Counted from the stretch's first letter, positions 8,562 through 16,674 are shown. The stretch is 26,500 nt of DNA from Paracoccaceae bacterium (GCA_013214715.1 JABSSB010000126.1:1-26500); one strand, 5' to 3'. Numbers and translations: made by a program. The notes: a model not told the origin generated them from the letters alone.

Positions 8562-8753
8562 ATGATGAACTTTGGCGATCTGACCCTCAGCCCTTTTTTG
8601 GCGACTTTCATCTTCTGTGTGAGCTGCCTGGCCGGCTACAGCTATCGCCGTGTCTGGAAAACCGACGGTCCGCGCCTGCACTACTGGCTTTTTGGCCTGA
8701 TCGCGGCCTCAGGCCTTTTGCTGTTGGGGTTTGTGCCGATCGAAGCGCCCTAA
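8562..8753 (+). CDS. Small two-helix membrane protein, unknown function
   Basis: This 63-aa protein begins at the ATG at 8562, preceded by AAAGGAAAA as ribosome binding site; the longer in-frame extension lacks such a site. It has two probable membrane helices, roughly residues 8-26 (LSPFLATFIFCVSCLAGYS) and 43-58 (WLFGLIAASGLLLLGF). They are separated by a basic/charged loop (YRRVWKTDGPR). It is not a family I can name. Its TAA stop (8751-8753) overlaps the stop of the convergent CBS-domain gene by three bases. Confidence 0.7.
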   Translation: MMNFGDLTLSPFLATFIFCVSCLAGYSYRRVWKTDGPRLHYWLFGLIAASGLLLLGFVPIEAP

Positions 8754-9265
8754 CCGACGATCAACTGCTTGAGCTGAAGCGCCTCTTGCTCAAGCTGTCT
8801 CAGGCGGTAATTGACCACGTCGCCGATGGTCACCATACCAACCAACCGGCCTTTTTCGACCACCGGCATATGGCGATAGCGCCCGTCCGTCATGCGTTGC
8901 AAGACCGAGACAAGGCTGTCGGATGGGCTGCAGGTTTCGACATCCTTGGTCATCACGCTGTGTACCGTCAGGGGTAGCGTCTCCCCCGGCATTTCGGCCA
9001 GTTTGCGCACGATGTCGCGCTCGGACAGTATACCAACCAGCGCCCCTTCATCGCCTGTCACAACCAAAGCGCCGATCCGCTTGTCGCGTAGGATTTCAAC
9101 AGCGCTGCGTATTTTTTGCTCTGGCCTGACAGAAAACACGTCACCATTTTTGTCGGCCAGAACATCCGAAACACCTGGATCGGCCCGCGAAATAGACACT
9201 GTCTGGCTTTTGGAGCTTTCGGCTTGGCGGTCTTGGCGCATGGGCGCCTGATACGAAGTCGGCAT
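8750..9265 (-). CDS. Two-CBS-domain protein
   Basis: This roughly 171-aa protein consists of a tandem CBS (Bateman) pair, which usually binds adenine nucleotides and senses energy state. CBS 1 includes EILRDKRIGALVVTG and LVGILSERDIVRKLAE. CBS 2 includes SVMTKDVETCSP, VLQRMTDGRYRHMPVVE and LVGMVTIGDVVNYRL. A short coiled tail follows (EQEALQLKQLIVG). There is no fused catalytic domain. Two ATGs are available, at 9271 and 9265. AGGAGG (9275-9280) is only 3 bases from the first but 9 from the second, so the second is preferred. The gene follows nqrM on the same strand after about 23 bases and may be cotranscribed with apbE and nqrM. A hairpin covers its ribosome binding site. Confidence 0.85.
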   Translation of the reverse strand: MPTSYQAPMRQDRQAESSKSQTVSISRADPGVSDVLADKNGDVFSVRPEQKIRSAVEILRDKRIGALVVTGDEGALVGILSERDIVRKLAEMPGETLPLTVHSVMTKDVETCSPSDSLVSVLQRMTDGRYRHMPVVEKGRLVGMVTIGDVVNYRLRQLEQEALQLKQLIVG

Positions 9266-9267
9266 GT

Positions 9268-9288
9268 CCATAACCCTCCTGGTTATGG
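9268..9288 (-). promoter_or_regulatory. Hairpin enclosing the Shine-Dalgarno sequence of the CBS gene
   Basis: A perfect 8-bp inverted repeat, CCATAACC and GGTTATGG, flanks a 5-base loop. Read on the minus strand the loop is AGGAG, the core of the AGGAGG ribosome binding site, and the 3' arm contains the first candidate ATG (9271). The hairpin begins right after the nqrM stop codon (9289-9291), so ribosomes finishing nqrM could open it. This suggests translational coupling or structure-based control (inference). Confidence 0.55.
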
Positions 9289-9531
9289 TCAGCTTAGGTC
9301 ATTCGCCCCCGCGCGTTCAAGCATCTTGCGCGCCCGAGGGCAGGCCAACCGTTCCCGCAAAGGCGAGTTCGGGTCGATTTCCTTGTTGCAAACAAGGCAT
9401 TCATCGCCATCGCCAATCGCATTCAAACCGCCGCAACTGCCTTTGATCCGCTTGTTCATGAAGATGACACCAACGGACATCCCCAGAATAATCAGGAGCA
9501 GCAGAACAAACGTCAGAACGAAAGTGGCCAT
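9289..9531 (-). CDS. nqrM: Na+-NQR maturation protein NqrM (DUF539)
   Basis: This 80-aa protein is required to mature the Na+-translocating NADH:quinone oxidoreductase, probably by supplying iron to the NqrD/NqrE centre (family knowledge). One N-terminal membrane helix (residues 4-24) is followed by the family motif GSCGGL, then ECLVCNKEIDP and ACPRARK. The four cysteines are C33, C45, C48 and C64. C33 has the same number as the residue reported essential in Vibrio harveyi NqrM. The gene lies 25 bases after apbE on the same strand, and both are divergent from nqrA, so the accessory genes sit beside the operon rather than at its 3' end as in Vibrio. Confidence 0.93.
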   Translation of the reverse strand: MATFVLTFVLLLLIILGMSVGVIFMNKRIKGSCGGLNAIGDGDECLVCNKEIDPNSPLRERLACPRARKMLERAGANDLS

Positions 9532-9556
9532 GTCTGGTCCCTTGCCAACAGTGGGC

Positions 9557-10606
9557 TTACGAGGTCAGCGTTTTGAACGCATCGCTTTCATAGGTCTTGA
9601 AGCCATGATGCGCAAAGCTGAGGTCCTTGTCCACAAACTGCACGGCAACGCTATGCGCCGCAGCCACTTCCAACCCACGCTCACGACCCAGGATCAGCAT
9701 CGCGGTTGACCAGGCATCTGCCAGCATGGCGTTCTCCGCCAGCACCGTGGCCGAGGTCGTGGCATGCTCTACCGGATAGCCTGTGCTGGGGTCGATCAGA
9801 TGCGAATACCGCTTTCCGTCGACCTCGAAATAGTTGCGATAATCGCCAGATGTTGCCAGCCCCATATCCGACAGGCCCACAACGCTCAGCACACCGCGAT
9901 CGGCCGGATTGGGCGATTCGATGCCAATCTGCCACGGCACGCCGTCTGGGTTGCGGCCCTTGGCGACCAGATCGCCGCCGATCTCGACCATGTAATCCAC
10001 AAGACCAAGCGTTTCCAGCGCGCGGCCAACGTGATCGGCACCATAGCCTTTACCAATCCCGGCCAGATAAATCTGCACATCATTGCGCGTCTTGCCCATC
10101 GTATCGGCCTCAATGCGCAAAGAGTTTTCGTGTCCGGACAGGGATTTGCGTGCCGCAATCTCATTCGCGCTCGGCATCGAAGGCGTGCCCGGCGCGCCAA
10201 AGCCCCAAAGCTCGATCAGCGGTCCCATCGAGGTGTCAAAGCGCCCTTCGCTGGCCGCGTTGACCTGCACGGTGGCGTTCATCACCTCCGCCAATTCTGG
10301 CGACATGGTGATCACAGAGCCATCGCGCATCGCGTTGAATTGTGAAATCTCGGAGTCAGCGCGCCAGTTAGACATACGGCGATCCACATCTTCCAGCGCA
10401 CGGGTCACAGCCACCTGCATCTCGTCCTGTGTGACTGCCCCGGTTGGATCAACGGCCCGGATCGAAAAAGTCGTCCCCATCGTGGCGCCAGCCAAGGTCA
10501 GCAGTGCTGCCTTTTTCTTGCAGGCCGACAAAGCCATCGGAAAAACCAGCGGCATGAACATCATTCCACGGCGAGAGAAACGGATCGAAGAGGTCAATGG
10601 CGGCAC
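9557..10606 (-). CDS. apbE: FAD:protein FMN transferase (ApbE), flavinylating Na+-NQR subunits
   Basis: This 349-aa enzyme uses FAD and Mg2+ to attach FMN covalently to threonine in the NqrB and NqrC motifs. Visible ApbE motifs are GATMGTTFSI, GIGKGYGADHVGRAL, EIGGDLVAKG, SHLIDPSTGYPV and DAWSTAMLILG. The N-terminus has SRRGMMF, a hydrophobic stretch and ALSAC, fitting an exported lipoprotein with a possible Tat-type signal; the active site is then outside the cytoplasm, where the target threonines lie. The start is GTG at 10604-10606, which keeps the paired arginines. Two ATGs 14-15 codons later would lose them. It is divergent from nqrA across a 201-base gap and followed by nqrM. Confidence 0.93.
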   Translation of the reverse strand: MPPLTSSIRFSRRGMMFMPLVFPMALSACKKKAALLTLAGATMGTTFSIRAVDPTGAVTQDEMQVAVTRALEDVDRRMSNWRADSEISQFNAMRDGSVITMSPELAEVMNATVQVNAASEGRFDTSMGPLIELWGFGAPGTPSMPSANEIAARKSLSGHENSLRIEADTMGKTRNDVQIYLAGIGKGYGADHVGRALETLGLVDYMVEIGGDLVAKGRNPDGVPWQIGIESPNPADRGVLSVVGLSDMGLATSGDYRNYFEVDGKRYSHLIDPSTGYPVEHATTSATVLAENAMLADAWSTAMLILGRERGLEVAAAHSVAVQFVDKDLSFAHHGFKTYESDAFKTLTS

Positions 10607-10807
10607 CTTTCTTGTATCGGGCGGCTTAACGGAGCCATTTTTCGTGGCATTAAGGGAGCCATTTTTCGTGGCAAACGTTCCTTATCAACCGTTTTCAGGA
10701 TTTCAACCTATAACTACCCACTTGCGCACATCCGCCGCGTTTGCAATGCGACCAAAAGCCTGTAAGGGCAACACGCACGCCCCCCAAGAAGAAAGGGTGA
10801 AAGGACA
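10607..10807. other. Divergent promoter region between apbE and nqrA
   Basis: This 201-base non-coding gap must hold promoters for both apbE-nqrM (minus) and nqrABCDEF (plus). It contains a 24-bp tandem duplication (10626-10673). On the minus strand TTGCCA is followed after 16 bases by TAATGC within the duplicated segment, a possible promoter toward apbE. On the plus strand TATAAC at 10709-10714 is a possible -10 for nqrA, but no good -35 precedes it. AAGGGTGAAAGGA before the GTG start provides the ribosome binding site. Confidence 0.4.
10626..10673. repeat. 24-bp tandem duplication upstream of the nqr operon
   Basis: Two adjacent 24-base copies are at 10626-10649 and 10650-10673, differing at one position (TTAACGG versus TTAAGGG). 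The shared 19-base core is GGAGCCATTTTTCGTGGCA. Each copy contains the inverted half-sites GCCA-N7-TGGC, so each could be a binding site for a dimeric regulator. The copies lie between apbE and nqrA, 2-4 helical turns upstream of the apbE start. Confidence 0.85.
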
Positions 10808-12148
10808 GTGAAGCAGTTCGCGCTACGCAAGGGCATGGACCTCCCGGTGCAGGGTGCGCCAAAACCCGGCATTCACGCGGCCGCCGATACACAATCGGTG
10901 GGCATACTTGGTGACGACTATATAGATCTCAAACCCCGAATTGTGGTGGCCGAAGGTGATCTGGTTCAGGCGGGTGCGCCTGTGATGTTCGACAAGAACA
11001 TGCCGGAGGCCAAGATCGTGTCGCCCGTGGCTGGGCGCGTCCGCGCGATCAATCGCGGCGCCCGCCGAAAACTGGTCAGCATTGTGATAGATGTCGATGC
11101 CACGGCCGGCGAAGCGATTGATTTTTCAGCAGTTGGCGACGCCGCAACCCGCGTAGGGCTGGTGGAGCGGTTGTGTGAGGCAGGCCTTTGGACCTCGTTC
11201 CGCACCCGCCCCTATTCCAAGATCCCGGCACCCGACAGCACGCCCGCCGCGATTTATATCACAGCCACCGATTCTGAGCCTTTGGCCGCCGATCCCAGCC
11301 TTGCGATCCTGGAAGACGCTGCCGCGTTCGAAGCGGGTGTGAAAGCCGTCACGCAACTGGTCGATGGCCCGACCTATTTGTGCCAGGGTGCTGACGCCCC
11401 CCTGCCCGGCCATGACCTGCCTGGCGTCGAAGCCGTGAAATTCACCGGCCCACACCCGTCCGGGCTGGCCGGAACGCATATGCATTTCCTGAGACCGCCC
11501 ACGGCTGACACCTCGGTCTGGACGATCGGGTATCAGGACGTGATCATGATCGGCCGTTTGATGCTGACCGGGATTTACGACTCGCGCTGCATCATCGCGC
11601 TCACTGGTCCGGCCTGCAACGATCCGCGCGTCGTCAGCACGATTGCTGGCGCCTCACTGACCGATATCTGCGATGGCGATCTTCCTGACTATCCGGTGCG
11701 GATGATCTCCGGCTCGGTTCTCAGCGGGCGCATGGGGCAGGGTGAAACCGCCTATCTGGGCCGCTATGCCCGTCAGGTCACGCTGATTGAAGAAGACAAG
11801 AAGCAGATCCCGCTGGGCTGGATCCGTCCGATGGGATCAAAATTTGCCATCCAACCGGTGCTGGGCTCTGCCTTGTCCAAGGCAAAATTCCCCTTCACCT
11901 CGAACCTCAATGGCGGGCGGCGCGCCATGGTGCCGCTGGGCACGTTCGAAGAGCTGATGCCGCAGGATTTCCTGCCGACACAGCTGTTGCGCGCGCTTCT
12001 GGTGATGGACACGGATCAGGCGCAGCTGCTTGGCGCGCTGGAGCTGGACGAAGAAGACCTCGGACTGGTCGGTTTCGCCTGCCCGGCAAAATACGAATAC
12101 GGCATCGCCCTGCGCGACTGCCTGACCAAGATCGAGAAGGAAGGATAG
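10808..12148 (+). CDS. nqrA: Na+-translocating NADH:quinone oxidoreductase subunit A
   Basis: This 446-aa cytoplasmic-side subunit of the Na+-NQR complex has the standard N-terminus (KQFALRKGMDLPVQG, then SVGILGDDY and KPRIVVAEGD). Downstream, SPVAGRVRAINRGARR and the segment SFRTRPYSKIP are typical of NqrA, which takes part in quinone binding. The start is GTG at 10808, with AAAGGA just before it and AAGGG slightly further up. It is the first gene of a six-gene operon and stops 3 bases before nqrB. The length is normal for the family. Confidence 0.97.
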   Translation: MKQFALRKGMDLPVQGAPKPGIHAAADTQSVGILGDDYIDLKPRIVVAEGDLVQAGAPVMFDKNMPEAKIVSPVAGRVRAINRGARRKLVSIVIDVDATAGEAIDFSAVGDAATRVGLVERLCEAGLWTSFRTRPYSKIPAPDSTPAAIYITATDSEPLAADPSLAILEDAAAFEAGVKAVTQLVDGPTYLCQGADAPLPGHDLPGVEAVKFTGPHPSGLAGTHMHFLRPPTADTSVWTIGYQDVIMIGRLMLTGIYDSRCIIALTGPACNDPRVVSTIAGASLTDICDGDLPDYPVRMISGSVLSGRMGQGETAYLGRYARQVTLIEEDKKQIPLGWIRPMGSKFAIQPVLGSALSKAKFPFTSNLNGGRRAMVPLGTFEELMPQDFLPTQLLRALLVMDTDQAQLLGALELDEEDLGLVGFACPAKYEYGIALRDCLTKIEKEG

Positions 12149-12151
12149 GCA

Positions 12152-13351
12152 ATGGGTCTACGAAACTTCTTTGACCGGATCGAGCCCAACTTTGAAAAGG
12201 GCGGCAGATGGGAGCGGTATTTCCCCATCTACGAGATGGTGGAAAGCTTTCTTTATACGCCGAAAACCGTGACGACCGTGGCGCCCCACGCGCGGTCTTA
12301 CATCGATATGAAGCGGATCATGACCTATGTGGTCATTGCCACGGTTCCCTGCATCTTGATGGCGCTGTATAACACTGGGCTTCAGACCAATCTGGCGATT
12401 GCCGAATTCGGCCCGTCGGGCTGGCGCGCGGCGATCATCGGCGCGCTGGGCATTGGCTTTAACCCGGCCAACCCACTGGCCAACATGATGCATGGCCTGC
12501 TCTATTTCCTGCCGATCTACATCACCACTCTGGTCGCCGGCGGGATTTTCGAAGTCATTTTTGCGACCGTGCGCAAGCATGAAGTGAATGAAGGCTTTCT
12601 GGTCTCCTCCATGCTCTATACGCTGATCCTGCCCGCGACCACGCCGCTGTGGCAGGTGGCGCTGGGGATTATCTTTGGCGTTGTGATCGGCAAGGAAGTC
12701 TTTGGTGGAACAGGGAAAAACTTCCTCAACCCGGCTTTGACGGGACGGGCGTTCCTTTATTTCGCCTATCCCGCGCAAATGTCAGGGGACAGCGTCTGGG
12801 TGCCGGTTGATGGCTACACCGGGGCCACGGCCTTGGCCGTATCGGCGGCGGATGGGTTTCAGGAACTCGCCGCGCGCGGCATGACCTGGTGGGACAGCTT
12901 CCTGGGCTTCGTACCGGGGTCGCTGGGCGAAACATCAACGCTCGCAGCCCTTCTGGGCCTGATCTTTCTGCTCGCGACGAAAATCGCAAATTACAGGATG
13001 GTGGTCGGCTGTCTGGGCGGCATGATCGGCTTTACGCTGCTGCTGAACCTGATCGGATCGGACACCAACCCGATGTTTGCCATGCCCTGGTATTGGCACT
13101 TGGTTCTGGGTGGCTACGCCTTTGGTCTGGCCTTCATGGTGACAGAGCCTGTGTCGGGCGCCCATACCAATATGGGCCGCTACATCTATGGCGCTCTGAT
13201 CGGGGTGATGGTGGTGATGATCAGGGTGATCAACCCAGCCTTCCCCGAAGGCATGATGCTGGCCATCCTGTTCGGCAACGTCTTTGCACCGCTGATCGAC
13301 CATTTCGTGGTCCAGGCCAATATCAAACGGAGGGCGAAGCGATATGTCTGA
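12152..13351 (+). CDS. nqrB: Na+-NQR subunit B (covalent FMN, Na+ channel subunit)
   Basis: This 399-aa multi-helix membrane subunit carries covalently bound FMN and riboflavin and forms much of the Na+ path. The flavinylation motif is DGYTGATALAVSA, with T226 the expected FMN-linked threonine. Membrane segments are evident throughout, for example MTYVVIATVPCILMALY and the C-terminal series MIGFTLLLNLI, HLVLGGYAFGLAFMV and IYGALIGVMVVMIRV. The start is ATG 3 bases after the nqrA stop, and the end overlaps nqrC by 8 bases, consistent with translational coupling. Confidence 0.97.
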   Translation: MGLRNFFDRIEPNFEKGGRWERYFPIYEMVESFLYTPKTVTTVAPHARSYIDMKRIMTYVVIATVPCILMALYNTGLQTNLAIAEFGPSGWRAAIIGALGIGFNPANPLANMMHGLLYFLPIYITTLVAGGIFEVIFATVRKHEVNEGFLVSSMLYTLILPATTPLWQVALGIIFGVVIGKEVFGGTGKNFLNPALTGRAFLYFAYPAQMSGDSVWVPVDGYTGATALAVSAADGFQELAARGMTWWDSFLGFVPGSLGETSTLAALLGLIFLLATKIANYRMVVGCLGGMIGFTLLLNLIGSDTNPMFAMPWYWHLVLGGYAFGLAFMVTEPVSGAHTNMGRYIYGALIGVMVVMIRVINPAFPEGMMLAILFGNVFAPLIDHFVVQANIKRRAKRYV

Positions 13352-14159
13352 CGAAACGCAGACCCCCGAACCCAAAGGCCCGATCGGGCGGTTTCTCGCC
13401 CTTCCCGCCGACTCGGTTCCCAAGACGATCTTTGTGGCTGTGGCCGTCTGCCTTGTGGCATCAATGGTCGTGTCCGCTGCCGCCGTGGCCTTGCGCCCGG
13501 CGCAGGCGATCAACGCGCAGAAAGACAAGCAGATCAACATCCTGCAGGTCGCGGGCATCTATGATCCCAGCGTCGATGTGATCGAGGCCTTCGGCGCCTT
13601 TGAACCGCATGTTTTGGAACTGGACACGGGCGAATTCACCGATGCGTTCGATGCCATAACATTCGATGATCGTGCCGCCGCAGACGATCCGGCGACCTCG
13701 CAGGCCCTGCAAGACGACCCGGCCGGGATCGGTCGTCGGTCTGACTTTGTGACGGTCTATCTGCTGCGGGATGAGACTGGCGAGATCGACAAGGTCGTGC
13801 TGCCGATCCATGGCTATGGGCTGTGGTCAACGCTCTATGGCTTCATCGCACTCGAAGCCAACGGCAATGACGTGTTCGGCCTGCAATTCTATGATCATGG
13901 CGAAACCCCCGGTTTGGGCGCGGAGGTTGACAACCCGCGCTGGCGCGCCCTCTGGAACGGCGCGCAGTTGTTTGACGACGCCGGAACGCTGCAGCTGACA
14001 GTGGCCAAAACAGCGCCTGCAGCGGGTGAGAAATATCACATCGACGCTCTGGCCGGCGCGACGCTGACCTCGGTCGGTGTGGACAACATGATCAAATTCT
14101 GGATGGGCGAAGCAGGCTATGCGCCGTTTCTTGAAAACCTCAAAGAGGGAGGCGTCTGA
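13344..14159 (+). CDS. nqrC: Na+-NQR subunit C (covalent FMN)
   Basis: This 271-aa subunit has one N-terminal membrane helix (about residues 29-49) and a large extracytoplasmic FMN domain. The flavinylation motif DALAGATLTSVGV puts the FMN threonine at T240; alanine replaces the serine more often seen at the first position of SGAT, within the tolerated range of the motif. Other conserved parts are PIHGYGLWSTLYGF and DHGETPGLGAEV. It overlaps nqrB by 8 bases and shares one base with the nqrD start (TGATG). Confidence 0.96.
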   Translation: MSDETQTPEPKGPIGRFLALPADSVPKTIFVAVAVCLVASMVVSAAAVALRPAQAINAQKDKQINILQVAGIYDPSVDVIEAFGAFEPHVLELDTGEFTDAFDAITFDDRAAADDPATSQALQDDPAGIGRRSDFVTVYLLRDETGEIDKVVLPIHGYGLWSTLYGFIALEANGNDVFGLQFYDHGETPGLGAEVDNPRWRALWNGAQLFDDAGTLQLTVAKTAPAAGEKYHIDALAGATLTSVGVDNMIKFWMGEAGYAPFLENLKEGGV

Positions 14160-14812
14160 TGGCTCATAAACGCCGTGCCATGCTTGTCGATCCGCTGGTC
14201 GACAACAACCCGATTACGCTGCAGGTGCTGGGCATCTGTTCCGCGCTGGCGGTGACGTCGTCCATGCAGGTTGCGCTGGTGATGACCATCGCCGTGACAC
14301 TCGTGACGGGCTTTGCCTCGATGTTCATTTCGATGCTGCGCAATCACATCCCCAGTTCGATCCGGATCATCGTGCAGATGGTGATCATCGCCTCTCTGGT
14401 GATTCTCGTGGATCAGGTGCTCAAGGCCTATGCCTACGAGATTTCAAAGACCCTGTCGGTCTTTGTGGGCCTGATCATCACCAACTGCATCGTGATGGGC
14501 CGCGCCGAAGCCTTTGCCATGAAGAACCCACCGCTCGACAGTTTTATCGACGGGGTCGGCAACGGGCTGGGCTATGGCCTGATCCTGATGCTGGTGGGCT
14601 TCATCCGCGAGCTTTTCGGGTCGGGCAGCCTGTTCGGGATCACCATTCTGCCAACCGTCAACAATGGCGGCTGGTATGTCCCCAACGGGATGCTCCTGCT
14701 GCCGCCTTCCGCGTTCTTCATCATCGGGCTGATCATCTGGGCCTTCCGCGCCTGGAAACCGTCGCAGGTGGAAGAGCGTGAATATGAAATCCAGAAGGTG
14801 GAGGCCCACTGA
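14159..14812 (+). CDS. nqrD: Na+-NQR subunit D
   Basis: This 217-aa integral membrane subunit has about six helices and, with NqrE, holds the intramembrane iron centre. The ligand cysteines are C27 (LGICSALAV) and C110 (LIITNCIVMGRAEAFA), close to the positions known in Vibrio NqrD. The rest is typical: NHIPSSIRIIVQM, GVGNGLGYGLILMLVGFIRE and GSLFG. It starts at the ATG overlapping the nqrC stop and ends overlapping the nqrE start by one base. Confidence 0.97.
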   Translation: MAHKRRAMLVDPLVDNNPITLQVLGICSALAVTSSMQVALVMTIAVTLVTGFASMFISMLRNHIPSSIRIIVQMVIIASLVILVDQVLKAYAYEISKTLSVFVGLIITNCIVMGRAEAFAMKNPPLDSFIDGVGNGLGYGLILMLVGFIRELFGSGSLFGITILPTVNNGGWYVPNGMLLLPPSAFFIIGLIIWAFRAWKPSQVEEREYEIQKVEAH

Positions 14813-15420
14813 TGGAACATTACATCGCGCTCGCCGTTAAGGCGATTTTCGTTGAAAATCTGGCGCTTTCCTTCTTCCTGGGCATGTGTACCTTCATCGC
14901 CGTGTCCAAGAAGATCTCGACCGCGATCGGTCTGGGGATTTCGGTGATGATTGTGCAGGCGATCACGGTGCCCGCCAACAACCTGATCCTGAATTATCTG
15001 CTCGCGCCGGGCGCCCTGTCCTGGGCCGGGTTTCCGGATGTCGATCTGACCTTTCTGGGCCTGATCTCATATATCGGGGTCATCGCTGCGCTGGTGCAGA
15101 TCCTCGAGATGGTTCTGGATAAGTATTTCCCCCCGCTTTACAACGCCTTGGGCGTGTTCCTGCCGCTGATCACGGTGAACTGTGCCATCCTTGGCGGGTC
15201 GCTCTTCATGGTGGAGCGCGGCTATGATTTCGGGGAAAGTGTAACGTATGGTCTGTCGTCGGGCTTTGGCTGGGCGCTCGCGATCACTGCCATGGCCGGG
15301 GTTCGGGAAAAGCTGAAATATTCCGATATTCCCGATGGGCTTCAGGGTCTGGGCATCACCTTCATCACCGCGGGCCTGATGGCGATGGCCTTCATGTCCT
15401 TCTCTGGCGTGAAACTGTAA
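14812..15420 (+). CDS. nqrE: Na+-NQR subunit E
   Basis: This 202-aa integral membrane subunit is homologous to NqrD and pairs with it in inverted topology around the shared iron centre. Ligand cysteines are C26 (FFLGMCTFIAVSKK) and C124 (LPLITVNCAILGG), matching the expected positions. Six hydrophobic segments are visible. It overlaps the nqrD stop by one base and is followed by a 12-base gap with GAGGCGACGG as ribosome binding site for nqrF. Confidence 0.97.
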   Translation: MEHYIALAVKAIFVENLALSFFLGMCTFIAVSKKISTAIGLGISVMIVQAITVPANNLILNYLLAPGALSWAGFPDVDLTFLGLISYIGVIAALVQILEMVLDKYFPPLYNALGVFLPLITVNCAILGGSLFMVERGYDFGESVTYGLSSGFGWALAITAMAGVREKLKYSDIPDGLQGLGITFITAGLMAMAFMSFSGVKL

Positions 15421-15432
15421 GAGGCGACGGAT

Positions 15433-16653
15433 ATGGCAACATTCGGACTTGGAATTCTGCTGTTCACGCTGATCGTTCTGGCGCTTGTGACGATCATCCT
15501 CGGCGCTCGGTCACGGCTGGTGTCGAGCGGGAATGTGAACATCACCATCAACGGGGAAAAGACGATCTCGGTCCCCGCCGGTGGCAAGCTTCTGCAAACG
15601 CTGGCTGAACAGAAACTGTTCGTGCCGTCAGCCTGCGGCGGCGGTGGCACCTGCGCGCAATGCCGTGTGCGCATCCATTCGGGCGGCGGGTCGATCCTGC
15701 CGACCGAAGAAAGCCACATCACCAAACGCGAAGCGTCTTGCGGCGACCGCCTGTCCTGCCAGGTGGCCGTGAAGCAGGATATGGAGGTTGAGGTTCCCGA
15801 AGAGGTCTTTGGCGTCAAGAAATGGGAATGCACGGTGCGGTCGAACGAAAACGTGGCGACCTTCATCAAGAACCTCGTGCTGGAACTGCCCGAAGGCGAA
15901 GACGTCAACTTCCGCGCTGGCGGCTATATCCAGATCGAAGCACCCGCGCATCATCTCGACTACACCGAATTCGACGTGCAGGACGAATATCGCGAAGACT
16001 GGGATAAGTTTAATCTCTGGCAGTATAAATCAAACGTGCCAGAGCCGATTGAGCGCGCCTATTCCATGGCCAACTACCCCGATGAAAAGGGATTGATCAT
16101 GCTGAATGTGCGTGTGGCTTCTCCGCCGCCGGGCTCCGACTTCCCGCCGGGGCAAATGTCGTCTTACATCTTCAACCTCAAGCCGGGCGACAAGGTCACG
16201 ATCTCGGGTCCGTTTGGCGAATTCTTTGCCCGCGACACGCAGAAAGAGATGGTGTTCATCGGCGGTGGTGCGGGCATGGCGCCCATGCGCAGCCATATCT
16301 TTGACCAGCTCAAGCGTCTGAAGAACCGCGATCGCAAGATCACATTCTGGTATGGCGCACGGTCCAAGAAAGAGATGTTCTTTGTCGAAGATTTCGACGA
16401 GTTGGCCGCAGAATTCCCGAACTTCACATGGCACGTGGCCCTGTCGGACGCGCTGCCCGAAGATGACTGGGACGGCTATACCGGCTTCATCCACAACGTG
16501 CTGCATGACGAATATCTCAAGGACCACCCGGCCCCTGAGGATTGCGAATTCTACATGTGCGGCCCCCCGATCATGAACGCATCCTGCATCAACATGCTGG
16601 TCGATCTGGGTGTGGACCGCGAAGACATCATGCTGGACGATTTCGGCGGCTAA
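15433..16653 (+). CDS. nqrF: Na+-NQR subunit F (NADH-oxidising, 2Fe-2S and FAD)
   Basis: This 406-aa subunit is the electron entry point of the complex. An N-terminal membrane anchor (residues 5-24) leads to a ferredoxin domain with C68, C74, C77 and C109 binding [2Fe-2S]. Then comes the FAD domain with RAYSMANY (R208 to Y215) and an NADH domain with GGGAGMAPMRSHI (from G277) and YMCGPP near the end. It closes with the family C-terminus MLDDFGG. It is the last gene of the operon, followed 21 bases later by a hairpin terminator. Confidence 0.97.
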   Translation: MATFGLGILLFTLIVLALVTIILGARSRLVSSGNVNITINGEKTISVPAGGKLLQTLAEQKLFVPSACGGGGTCAQCRVRIHSGGGSILPTEESHITKREASCGDRLSCQVAVKQDMEVEVPEEVFGVKKWECTVRSNENVATFIKNLVLELPEGEDVNFRAGGYIQIEAPAHHLDYTEFDVQDEYREDWDKFNLWQYKSNVPEPIERAYSMANYPDEKGLIMLNVRVASPPPGSDFPPGQMSSYIFNLKPGDKVTISGPFGEFFARDTQKEMVFIGGGAGMAPMRSHIFDQLKRLKNRDRKITFWYGARSKKEMFFVEDFDELAAEFPNFTWHVALSDALPEDDWDGYTGFIHNVLHDEYLKDHPAPEDCEFYMCGPPIMNASCINMLVDLGVDREDIMLDDFGG

Positions 16654-16674
16654 ACCTGCCCCATCCGGAACGAC

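Noticed and set aside
10709..10714. TATAAC as -10 of the nqrA promoter
   Set aside because: No -35 element with acceptable spacing was found, so it is mentioned only as a possibility in the gap description.
10083..10811. Plus-strand frame of 242 codons overlapping apbE and reaching nqrA
   Set aside because: Most of it is antisense to apbE, which has clear family motifs, and it ends within the nqrA start.
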